Of a stretch of 64,000 bases of DNA, positions 24,905 to 32,835 are shown piece by piece. The stretch is taken from contig NZ_JACHJN010000001.1 in NCBI RefSeq assembly GCF_014203665.1, positions 1,054,001 to 1,118,000 on the forward strand, in the 5' to 3' direction. How positions within the stretch are numbered: the stretch's first letter is position 1; the number at the start of each line of letters is the position of its first letter. The notes beneath the pieces were generated by a model. It searched no databases, was not told the origin of the DNA, and saw only the letters and a program-made list of their open reading frames with translations. This DNA comes from Saccharothrix tamanrassetensis. GTDB lineage: Bacteria > Actinomycetota > Actinomycetes > Mycobacteriales > Pseudonocardiaceae. Both the position numbers and the translations under genes were made by a program.

Positions 24905-25066
24905 CCGGTGGGTCCGTCGCACTGCGAGTGGACAGTCCTTTGAGGACGAATCATCGAATATCGCGCCCTGAAGCCAATCCTGGAGAGACGATCGAGCGGC
25001 CCGGCGGCAGCTCGATCAAGCAATAGTGCGACCACGCCGGTCGTCGACCGCCTATGATCGTGCCGC

Positions 25067-25891
25067 ATGGTAGAAGTCATCGACTACGCACGCCCCGGAC
25101 CGCTCACCAGCCTCGACGGCGTAGATCCGCTCGCCCTGGAATCGATCGCCGCCGATCCTCTGAGCATCTGCCTGCCAGTCCACGACTTGGTGATCCAACC
25201 CACCGGCGCGCAGACGCTGGACCTGCCTGCCGATCGCTTCGACGAAAACCAGATCCGGCCCGCGAGTTCGCTGGTGCAGCGGTTGCTCGCGCTGGACCCG
25301 GCACCGCTGACCACTGCCCGCGAACCGGACAAGCGCGTGGTGGGCACCTGCCGGCACTTCGCCGTGCTGAGCTGCGCGCTGCTGCGCCACCGCGGAATCG
25401 CGGCCCGCGCCCGCTGCGGCTTCGCCACCTACTTCCAGCGCGGCCAGGGGCTCGACCACTGGATCACGGAGTACTGGGACGACAGCAGCTCGCGCTGGAT
25501 CCGCGTCGACTCGGAGATCCTCGGGCAGACCGTGCTGCCCCACCCGCACGACCTGCGCCCAGGGGAATTCCTCACTGGCGGCGAGGCGTGGAGTGCCTAC
25601 CGGCGTGGCGAGATCGACGCTTCCCGGTTCGGCGTCCACGGAACCGAGAACTGGGGACCGGCCGAGATCCGCGGCAACGCCGTGAAGGACCTCGCCGCGT
25701 TGAACAAGGTCGAGGTCCTTCCGTGGGACGAGTGGGGGCGCATGACCGATGCCTACGCAGGGAAGACCGGTGCGGACTACGACGCTCTGCTCGATGAGCT
25801 CGCCGACGTGTGCGCCACCGACGATCCCGCTGCCGTGAGCGCCCTCTACGAACACGAGGATCTACGCGTGCCGGCGGATCTGCTCCGCTGA
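25067..25891 (+). CDS. Transglutaminase-like (papain-fold) domain protein
   Basis: 274 residues, cytoplasmic. The transglutaminase-core triad is visible in the expected order: Cys95 in VVGTCRHFAVL, His131 in GLDHWITEYW, Asp147 in WIRVDSE. Such prokaryotic transglutaminase-like proteins are often proteases or amidases rather than cross-linkers. The region after about residue 170 (GGEAWSAYRRGEIDASRFGV, GNAVKDLAALNKVEVLPWDEWG) matches a recurring actinobacterial protein with this core. No partner gene gives a pathway. Confidence 0.82.
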   Translation: MVEVIDYARPGPLTSLDGVDPLALESIAADPLSICLPVHDLVIQPTGAQTLDLPADRFDENQIRPASSLVQRLLALDPAPLTTAREPDKRVVGTCRHFAVLSCALLRHRGIAARARCGFATYFQRGQGLDHWITEYWDDSSSRWIRVDSEILGQTVLPHPHDLRPGEFLTGGEAWSAYRRGEIDASRFGVHGTENWGPAEIRGNAVKDLAALNKVEVLPWDEWGRMTDAYAGKTGADYDALLDELADVCATDDPAAVSALYEHEDLRVPADLLR

Positions 25892-25986
25892 CCAGCCTCC
25901 GCAGGCGTCGACCACCCCGGTCGCTCAATACCCTGGCTCCGGCCAGGGCGTCACGCAGCGCGCAGGAGACGCCGTGCGGTGAGCGT

Positions 25987-26271
25987 TCACTCCCCCGATG
26001 GACGCCGCTCCCGGAACGTGTCCGGCGCGGACTCGGGCACTTCGGTGCGCACCTCCGAGTCCCGCAACACCTCCCGCGCCTGCGCCTCGGGGTCGGCGCT
26101 GCCCACCCGCTGCTCCTCGGGCAACAGCTCGGCCCTGGCCACCGCTCGTTCGTCGACCCCGGTGCGCCGGTCGAACTCCTCCGGACGGTCGAGGTCGTGC
26201 TCACGCCGGACCCGCTCCTCCTCCTCGGCGGTCAGGTCGGTGGCGCCCAGATCCAGTGGTTCTTCGCTCAT
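25987..26271 (-). CDS. Small acidic hypothetical protein
   Basis: 94 residues from the ATG at 26271 (a GTG immediately before it is an alternative). Highly charged with many Glu, Asp and Arg residues (LTAEEEERVRREHDLDRPEEFDRR) and no hydrophobic segment, so probably soluble and partly disordered. Codon pattern and composition look like a real actinobacterial small protein, but I do not recognise a family. No clear ribosome-binding site. Confidence 0.6.
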   Translation of the reverse strand: MSEEPLDLGATDLTAEEEERVRREHDLDRPEEFDRRTGVDERAVARAELLPEEQRVGSADPEAQAREVLRDSEVRTEVPESAPDTFRERRPSGE

Positions 26272-26503
26272 CACCGTGACTTACCCCGTCCCCGCCGTGT
26301 CCACGCACCGAAGTGGGATCCCGCAGACCTCGCTCCAACCGCGACCACCACGCTCGACACTCGAACGCCGTGTCCGCCGCGCCCTTCCAAGCGATGCTCC
26401 GCTCGAACCCGTCGACCACATCCGACGAACCCAGAGGATTCACCATGCGGGACTTGGCGCATCCTGTCGTCCACAGCGCACAATCGCCGTGGAGGTGATC
26501 AAT

Positions 26504-26932
26504 GTGACCGAGCGGGAGACAGTACCCGTGCTGCGTCAGGTGGTCCTGGACTGCACCAACGCCCGATCGCTGGCGGAGTTCTACCGGCGCCTGCTGGGCC
26601 TGGCCTACCGAACGGGCGACGAGCCGCCGGAACCCGGAGCGGCCGACGAGCGCGGCTCCGACTGGCTGGTGCTGAGAAATCCGGGCGGCATCCAGCTCGC
26701 TTTCCAGCAGGTCGACACGCTGCCCGAGGCGAGCTGGCCGGACCCCGGCCCGGTGCCGCAACAACTGCACCTGGACCTGACGGTGGCGTCGATCGAGGAC
26801 CTCGACAGGCAGCACGACCGCGTCCTGGAACTGGGCGGGCGGCTGCTGTCCGACCGCAGCGACGACCCGGAAGAACCACTGCGCGTCTACGCGGACCCGG
26901 CCGGCCACCCGTTCTGCGTCTTCGTCGCCTGA
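26504..26932 (+). CDS. VOC (glyoxalase/bleomycin-resistance-like) family protein
   Basis: 142 residues from the GTG at 26504, fixed by GGAGGT seven bases upstream. Two beta-alpha-beta-beta-beta modules of the VOC fold are visible: VVLDCTNARSLAEFYRRLLGLAYR at the start and HLDLTVASIEDLDRQHDRVLELGGRLL in the second half, ending in YADPAGHPFCVFVA. The family includes glyoxalases, dioxygenases and resistance proteins that bind drugs. The short form with a single VOC pair and no operon partner gives no hint of substrate. Confidence 0.85.
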   Translation: MTERETVPVLRQVVLDCTNARSLAEFYRRLLGLAYRTGDEPPEPGAADERGSDWLVLRNPGGIQLAFQQVDTLPEASWPDPGPVPQQLHLDLTVASIEDLDRQHDRVLELGGRLLSDRSDDPEEPLRVYADPAGHPFCVFVA

Positions 26933-27301
26933 ACCGACCGCGTGACCGAAGCCGCGCCGACTACGCGACGGGGCAATACCGGACGCACCGTTCCGTTTCG
27001 TATTTCCGAGGTGGACCGACTTCGCCTGGCGAAGACGATCCGCCACTCGAGAATGCCGAGTGAGGGGGAATAAAAACGACCTGGCCGAATGGGCAGGGCG
27101 GTCCAACGTCGCTGTTCAGCGGCTAGCTGAGGCCAATCCGATCAAGCCTTGCCGCCGGATGACCGCAGGACCTTGAGGATGATCGCCAGTTTTGCGATGC
27201 GGATCACACGTCTCGCCCCGCCGGCCCCGATCCATCACGGAAGACCCGTGCCAGAGTTGAAGTGATCATGCTTTCGACTTTTCGGACGTAGGGGGAATTC
27301 C
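26933..27301. other. Intergenic region upstream of the subtilisin gene
   Basis: 369 bp, less GC-rich than average. It should hold the promoter of the protease gene; GTAGGGGG just before 27302 is its ribosome-binding site. On the minus strand 27144-27200 could encode the end of a short hydrophobic-basic peptide (AKLAIILKVLRSSGGKA then stop), which I could not link to any gene. Confidence 0.4.
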
Positions 27302-30300
27302 GTGTCAGGTCGAAGATTTCCCAAGATGTTCGCCGCGGTCGCGATATCGGCGGCGGCGGTCGTGCCGGTCGGGGCGTCCGCCGCGCCCGCGGAGGCACCG
27401 GAGCCCGCGTCGGCCGGCACCTCGGTCACCCTGATCACCGGCGACCGGGTGGAGGTGCGCGCGACGGGGGGCGCCCGCCCGGAGTACCAGGTGGTTCCCG
27501 CGCCGCGGGACGGCCACCCGGTCGGGTTCCAGACCCGACGCGAGGGCAACCGGGTGCACGTCGTGCCCGGCGACGTCGCCCACCTGGTGCCCGACGTGCT
27601 GGATCCGGCACTGTTCGACGTCACGTCACTGGTCGAGATGGGGTACGACGACGCCAAGGCCGACAGCCTGCCGCTGATCGTCGGGCACCCGGACGGGGTC
27701 CGGCTCGCGGACGCCGGTCCGGCGCTGCACGCCGTCCGCGAGCTGCCCACCATCGGGGCGAGCGCGGTGCGGCTGCCGAAAGCGGAGGCCGCCGCGTTCG
27801 GCGCGCAGCTCGCGGGCCGCGCGGACGGTCGGCGTTCCGCTCTGTCGGGCATGACGTCGATCCGGCTGGACCGGAAGGTGCGGGCGAGCGAGCTCGACTG
27901 GAACCTCACCGACGTCGGGGCGCCGGACGCCTGGTCGTCAGGCCTCAGCGGCGAGGGCACCACGGTGGCCGTGGTGGACAGCGGCGTCGACGCCGGACAT
28001 CCCGACCTGGTGGGCAAGGTGACCAGCGAGGACTTCACCGGCAGCGGGACGACCGCCGACCAGGCCGGGCACGGCACGCACGTCGCGTCGATCCTGGCCG
28101 GCACCGGCGCGGCGGCCGGCGGTGCCCGCAAGGGGGTGGCGTTCAACGCGAAGCTGCTCTCCGCCAAGGTGCTCGACGCGAACGGCGAAGGGCAGGCGTC
28201 CTGGATCATCGCCGGCATGGAGTGGGCGACCGCCCGCGGCGCCAGGATCGTCAACCTGAGCCTGGGCGGCCGGGCGACCGAAGGACCCGACCCGCTCCGC
28301 GACGCGGTCGACCGGCTCTCCGCCACCTCCGGCGCGCTGTTCGTGGTCGCCGCGGGCAACCGGGGCTGGGGCCAGTACACGGTGGACACACCCGGCGTCG
28401 CGGAGTCGGCCCTCACCGTCGGCGCGACGACGCGGACCGACGAGGTCGCCTGGTTCTCGTCCCGTGGTCCCACGCTCGGGCGCTCCGGGCTCAAACCCGA
28501 CGTGGTCGCCCCCGGTGAGGCGATCACCGGGGCCCGCGCCGAGGGGACCGGCAGCGAGCCGGGGCCCTACACCACGCTCCAGGGCACCTCCCAGGCGACG
28601 CCGCACGTGGCCGGGGCAGCCGCACTGCTCGCACAGCAGCACCCCGACTGGACCGCCCGGCAGCTCAAGGGCGCGCTCATCGGCACCGCCACCGCGCTGC
28701 CGAACCCCGGACTGACGGCGTTCGACCAGGGCGCGGGCAGCCTGGACCTGGCCAAGGCGATCACCGCACAACTGCTCGCCGAACCCGGCACGCTCGACTT
28801 CGGCCTCCAGAAGTTCCCGCAGCGCGAGCCGGTGGTCCGCACGATCACCATCCACAACAAGGACATCCAGCCGCGCACGGTCGACCTGAACGCGTCGCTG
28901 CGCTCCCTCCCCGCCGCCACACCGGCTCCCGCGGGGATGCTCACCGTCTCCCCCGGCACGATCACCGTGCCCGCCGGCGGGACGGCCACCACGACCGTGA
29001 CCCTCGACCCCAGGCTGGGTGATCCCGGTCAGTACGACGGCACGCTGTCGGTTACCCCACGGGGTTCCTCGGCTCCCGCGGTGCGGCTGCCGGTGGGCTT
29101 GGAGAAGGAACCCGAGAACTACGACCTGACGGTCGGCGTGGTCGACCGCAACGGCACGCCTTGGGCGCACGGCGCCGTGGACGTATTTCCGATCACCGAC
29201 GGGCTCGGCCGGTTCTACACGATCAACCTGGACCAGAACGGTCGCGGCAGCACCCGCGTTCCACCGGGGCCGTACCAGGTCTCCGCGCAGATCCGCACCC
29301 CGGCCGGCGCGGCGGGACCGGAATCGCTGGCGGTGGCGGGCAATCCGGAGGTCGTCGTCACGGCGGCGACGTCGGTCGACATCGACGCGCGGCCGGCCGT
29401 GGCGGCCACCGCGGGCGTCGACGGCGTGTCGACCCGCGTCGGGCAGCAGGACCTCTACTACTCCCGCAGCGGGCCGAACGGCAACGGTTTCATGTACTCC
29501 ATGTTCAAGGGCAACGCGCCCGGAGACCCCAACGTGGCCGACCACCTGTTCGTGCAGCCGACGAAACCGGTCACCGCGGGCCGCTTCGCCCTGACCTCGC
29601 GGTGGCGGCTGCTCGCCGACGGCCTCGACGGCCGACCGAGCCTCTACGACCTGGTGTTCGCCGACGACCGCGTACCGGACCGGCCGCACCACCAGCTGAC
29701 CGCGACGGACGTGGCTCAGCTGTCGCAGCGGACCACCACCTACCGCACGCTCGGCAAACCCGCCAACGCCTACGAACTCCGCTCGTTCGAGAGCGACATG
29801 GTCCCGACCCCGTTCCGCACCTACCACGGTCTGCAGGTGCCGGCACGACGCGTGGAAGCGGTCACAGCCAGTCCGAACGTGCGCTGGACGCACTGCGTGA
29901 CCGCGTACGACCCACCGGTCATCAACCTGTGCACACCGCCGACGGCGCACCGGCCCGGCGAGCGGGTTTCGGTGAACCGGCTGATGCCGTTGCGGCACGT
30001 ACCGTACTTCGGCCGCACCGACACCCTGCTCCAAGCCGAATCGCAGTACGGCGACGGGGTGGGCATCGGCCGCCTCGACGGGTCACCGGTGAAGCAGGCG
30101 CACCTGAAGCTGTACCGGGATGGCAATCTCATCGGGGAGTTGCCGACCTTCAGCGGCTTCTTCGAGGCGGAGCCGGGCAACATCCGGTACACGCTCGAAG
30201 CGTCCGTCCAACTCGAACCGGGCACCTACCCGTGGTCGAACACCTCCCACAGCCGCTGGACGTTCACCTCGCTCCCGCCGGGCCCGGACGGCGGAACCAC

Positions 30301-30631
30301 CCGGCCGGACGTCCTGGTGCTGGACTACCAGCCGCAACTCGAACTGGACGGCAAGGCGATCGCGGGCCGACCGCTGACGTTCGACATCCGCCCGACGCTG
30401 CTCGAATCGCGCGGAACGCCGACGTTGCGCGAGTTCACCTTCGAGGTGTCGGCGGACAACGGCACGACCTGGCGGCCGGTGCCGACGACCGTCGTCGGCC
30501 AGGTGCGCCGCGGCACGGTGCCCGCGACGTCGCTGCCACCCGGCGGGGCACTGTCCGTGCGCGCGGTGGCCGCTGACACTGCCGGAAACCGCATCGAGCA
30601 GACGACGACCAGGATGTTCGGCGTGCGCTGA
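27302..30631 (+). CDS. Secreted S8 (subtilisin-type) serine protease, 1109 residues
   Basis: Starts with a GTG and a signal peptide (MSGRRFPKMFAAVAISAAAVVPVGASA). The S8 catalytic triad is complete: Asp226 in VAVVDSGVD, His257 in GHGTHVAS, Ser430 in GTSQATPHVAG; the oxyanion Asn lies in VVAAGNRG. Residues about 35-200 act as a propeptide-like region, and the S8 domain spans about 205-490. The remaining 600 residues are beta-rich modules (fibronectin- or PKD-like, for example VVRTITIHNKDIQPRTVDLNASL). Large subtilases with this layout are common in actinomycetes as secreted degradative enzymes. No inhibitor or chaperone gene is adjacent. Confidence 0.95.
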   Translation: MSGRRFPKMFAAVAISAAAVVPVGASAAPAEAPEPASAGTSVTLITGDRVEVRATGGARPEYQVVPAPRDGHPVGFQTRREGNRVHVVPGDVAHLVPDVLDPALFDVTSLVEMGYDDAKADSLPLIVGHPDGVRLADAGPALHAVRELPTIGASAVRLPKAEAAAFGAQLAGRADGRRSALSGMTSIRLDRKVRASELDWNLTDVGAPDAWSSGLSGEGTTVAVVDSGVDAGHPDLVGKVTSEDFTGSGTTADQAGHGTHVASILAGTGAAAGGARKGVAFNAKLLSAKVLDANGEGQASWIIAGMEWATARGARIVNLSLGGRATEGPDPLRDAVDRLSATSGALFVVAAGNRGWGQYTVDTPGVAESALTVGATTRTDEVAWFSSRGPTLGRSGLKPDVVAPGEAITGARAEGTGSEPGPYTTLQGTSQATPHVAGAAALLAQQHPDWTARQLKGALIGTATALPNPGLTAFDQGAGSLDLAKAITAQLLAEPGTLDFGLQKFPQREPVVRTITIHNKDIQPRTVDLNASLRSLPAATPAPAGMLTVSPGTITVPAGGTATTTVTLDPRLGDPGQYDGTLSVTPRGSSAPAVRLPVGLEKEPENYDLTVGVVDRNGTPWAHGAVDVFPITDGLGRFYTINLDQNGRGSTRVPPGPYQVSAQIRTPAGAAGPESLAVAGNPEVVVTAATSVDIDARPAVAATAGVDGVSTRVGQQDLYYSRSGPNGNGFMYSMFKGNAPGDPNVADHLFVQPTKPVTAGRFALTSRWRLLADGLDGRPSLYDLVFADDRVPDRPHHQLTATDVAQLSQRTTTYRTLGKPANAYELRSFESDMVPTPFRTYHGLQVPARRVEAVTASPNVRWTHCVTAYDPPVINLCTPPTAHRPGERVSVNRLMPLRHVPYFGRTDTLLQAESQYGDGVGIGRLDGSPVKQAHLKLYRDGNLIGELPTFSGFFEAEPGNIRYTLEASVQLEPGTYPWSNTSHSRWTFTSLPPGPDGGTTRPDVLVLDYQPQLELDGKAIAGRPLTFDIRPTLLESRGTPTLREFTFEVSADNGTTWRPVPTTVVGQVRRGTVPATSLPPGGALSVRAVAADTAGNRIEQTTTRMFGVR

Positions 30632-30642
30632 CCGGAACCGCC

Positions 30643-30687
30643 ACGCAGACGGGAGAGCAGTCGCACCGACTGCTCTCCCGTCTGCGT
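30643..30687 (+). terminator. Long perfect hairpin terminator after the protease gene
   Basis: Positions 30643-30663 and 30667-30687 are perfect 21-bp complementary arms around a 3-nt CAC loop, starting 11 bp after the protease stop. It is an exceptionally strong stem for a simple terminator and can work in both directions. Confidence 0.85.
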
Positions 30688-30741
30688 TCCCCGGCGAGTC
30701 GGTTCGCCCACGGGGGAACCAAGCCTGCCGGCTCCGCCTGG

Positions 30742-30995
30742 TCATCCGCCCGGAGGCCGTGCGCCGGTACGCGTACTGACCGGTCCGTGACCCACTCGGG
30801 CCGCAAGACCGTCGAGCACGCAGTCCAGGCCGAACTCGAACTCGGCGTCGGGGTCGGGTTCCGCGGCTTCGAGGACGCGGCGGGCGAGCATCGGGTGCTC
30901 GCCCGCCGCGAGGACCTCGCTGATGTAGGGGCCGACGCTGCGCTGCCACTGCTCTTTGGTCAGCCCGGTGCGCTGCTCGGCGCGCCGGGCGGCCT
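30742..30995 (-). pseudogene. C-terminal remnant of a TetR family regulator
   Basis: The minus strand encodes a TetR C-terminal ligand-binding end: AARRAEQRTGLTKEQWQRSVGPYISEVLAAGEHPMLARRVLEAAEP followed by FEFGLDCVLDGLA, a standard TetR_C ending. The DNA-binding N-terminus (about 100-130 residues) is missing. Homology stops at about 30993, exactly where homology to an FAD monooxygenase begins on the other strand. This looks like the product of one deletion that removed the start of both divergent genes. Confidence 0.8.
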
Positions 30996-32105
30996 GTCGA
31001 ACTGGAAGGGCCCGACGGCCGCTACTCACTGCGCTGCGCGCGCGTGGTGGCTGCGGACGGCACGCACAGCGCCGTGCGGACCGCGCTCGGCGTGGGCACC
31101 TCCGGAGCGGGCGACCTGGGCCGGGCGATGATCAACATCCTGTTCCGCGCCGACCTCCGACCCCACCTGCGGGGATGTCCTTCGCCACCTGCACGATCAC
31201 CACGCCGGAGGCGCCCGGCCTGCCGGCGACCGTGGACGGCGAGACGAACTGGGTCTTCCACGTCGCCTGCGACGTCGACGGGGGCGAGCGCCCCGAGGAC
31301 TTCACGCACGAGCGCTGCATCCGTCCAGGCGGCGGTCGGCGATCCCGACCTCGCCGTCGGGGTGCGCAGCGTGCTCCCGTGGCGGCCCCGGAGTTCCCTG
31401 GCCGACCGCTTCGCCGTCGGCCGCGTGTTCCTCGTCGGCGACGCCGCGCACACCGTGTCACCCCTGGGCGCGTTCGGCCTCAACACCGGCGTCGCCGACG
31501 CCCACAACCTGGCGTGGAAACTGGCCGCCGTCCACCACGGCGAGGCAGGCGCCGGCCTGCTCGACACCTATGCGCAGGAGCGCGAGCCGGTCGCCGCGGC
31601 GACGCTGGACCAGGCGATGCGCAGGCTCGCCGACCCGCAGCTGCACTGGGGGCGTGGACCCGAGGCCGACGCCGCCAGAGCGGCGGCTGGGGTGTGGGCG
31701 GCGCCGGTCGTGCACCTCGGCCGGCGGTACGACTCGGCTGCCGTGGTCGACCCGCGGCCGGAACTCCCGTCCACAGTGGACCTGGCGGTGGCGCTGGGCG
31801 GGTCGCCGGGTTCACGGGTACCCCACGCGTGGGTCGACGGGATCTCCACGCTCGACCTGGTCGCGTCCCGGTGGACCCTGCTGGTGGGTGCCGCGGGCGA
31901 CCGGTGGCTCGCCGCCGCGGCGGAGGTCGGCCTACCGGCGCACCGGGTCGGCGCACCGTGGCTGCCCGACGACGGGGCCGTGCTCGTGCGACCGGACGCG
32001 ATCGTCGCGATGCGGGTCACCACACCGGTCCCGGACCCGGCGCGGTTCCTCGCCGACGTCCTGGACCAAGTGCCGGCCAGGCCGGTCGCGGTGCCGAGCA
32101 CCTGA
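30990..32105 (+). pseudogene. Truncated, frameshifted FAD-dependent monooxygenase gene
   Basis: From about 30993 the plus strand encodes VELEGPDGRYSLRC...VVAADGTHSAVR, the middle of an aromatic-ring hydroxylase of the PHBH/RdmE-type family. It later has FLVGDAAHTVSPLGAFGLNTGVADAHNLAWKLA, the second FAD motif, and the C-terminal thioredoxin-like region. The N-terminal Rossmann motif GxGxxG and start codon are absent. Homology moves to another frame at about 31176 (continuing as MSFATCTITTPEAPGLPATVDG) and back at about 31325, so there are two compensating indels. The frame from GTG 31044 stays open to 32105, but the product would lack FAD-binding residues. Such hydroxylases modify polyketide or aromatic substrates. 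Confidence 0.8.
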
Positions 32106-32200
32106 CCGGGCAGCCGCCCTCGACCATCCGCCGCCGGTCGCCCACCGGCCGGTGGGCGACGCCTTCGATCACGCCACCTGAAGATCCATCGGATGTGCCC

Positions 32201-32253
32201 CAGCGCAGGACGGGCTGGCCCGGGTGACACCCGGGGCAGTCCGTCCTGCGCTG
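32201..32253. terminator. Nested bidirectional hairpin terminator
   Basis: Outer arms 32201-32213 and 32241-32253 (CAGCGCAGGACGG and its complement) are perfect. An inner perfect hairpin lies at 32219-32226/32228-32235 (CCCGGGTG/CACCCGGG). It lies between the converging FAD-monooxygenase remnant and the secreted-protein gene whose stop is at 32271. Confidence 0.85.
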
Positions 32254-32270
32254 TCAAACGCCGGTCGCGC

Positions 32271-32669
32271 TCAGACGCAGAGCGGCGGCGTGGGGCTCGA
32301 CTCCCGGTCGGTCACGTTGTAGACGACCCCCCGGTTGCAACCTGGACCCACCCACGTCGGCCACGTGTGGTAGTAGGTGTTGCCCGCCGACATCGTGACG
32401 TCCGGCGACCGGAACGTCTGGTTGGCCGGGTTCACCCACTCCAGGTGCCCGTAGAACGAACCGCCCGACTTCTTCTGGTACGAGACCCGGACGTGCCCCT
32501 GCCGGTTCACCGGCGTGATGGTGATGCACAACCGCCCGTTCGCCAGGTCGACGCACCTGGAGGTGTCCAGCGCTCCGACCGATTCGTTCCCGGCCGCCTG
32601 CGCCATCCCTCCCGTGATCGCCATCAGTGCCAGCGAGAACACCACCACCAAGCTCTTCCTGCTCTTCAC
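32271..32669 (-). CDS. Small secreted protein
   Basis: 132 residues from the GTG at 32669, preceded by GGGGGTAG. Signal peptide: VKSRKSLVVVFSLALMAITGGMAQA. The mature part, about 105 residues, has four Cys (RCVDL, RLCIT, GCNRG and PLCV at the very end), suggesting two disulfides in a compact extracellular beta fold. No family was recognised. It is divergent from the NB-ARC regulator gene 167 bp away, and a strong terminator follows its stop. Confidence 0.75.
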   Translation of the reverse strand: MKSRKSLVVVFSLALMAITGGMAQAAGNESVGALDTSRCVDLANGRLCITITPVNRQGHVRVSYQKKSGGSFYGHLEWVNPANQTFRSPDVTMSAGNTYYHTWPTWVGPGCNRGVVYNVTDRESSPTPPLCV

Positions 32670-32835
32670 CGCTACCCCCGCAGCCGCTTTCCCGTTGCCG
32701 GACAACACCGTCGCGTCCCCCTCCTGGTCGGACCACGCCCTTGCGGGCAGTGACCAATGCTGCTCGGACCCGGTCGTCGGGAACAGGCCGCCGACCGGCC
32801 ACCCGTGGCCGGTCCGGGCTGGTACCAATGTCCCC

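Noticed and set aside
27144-27200. Short peptide AKLAIILKVLRSSGGKA on the minus strand
   Set aside because: Possible C-terminus of a lost gene, but too short and without start signals or partner to support a feature.
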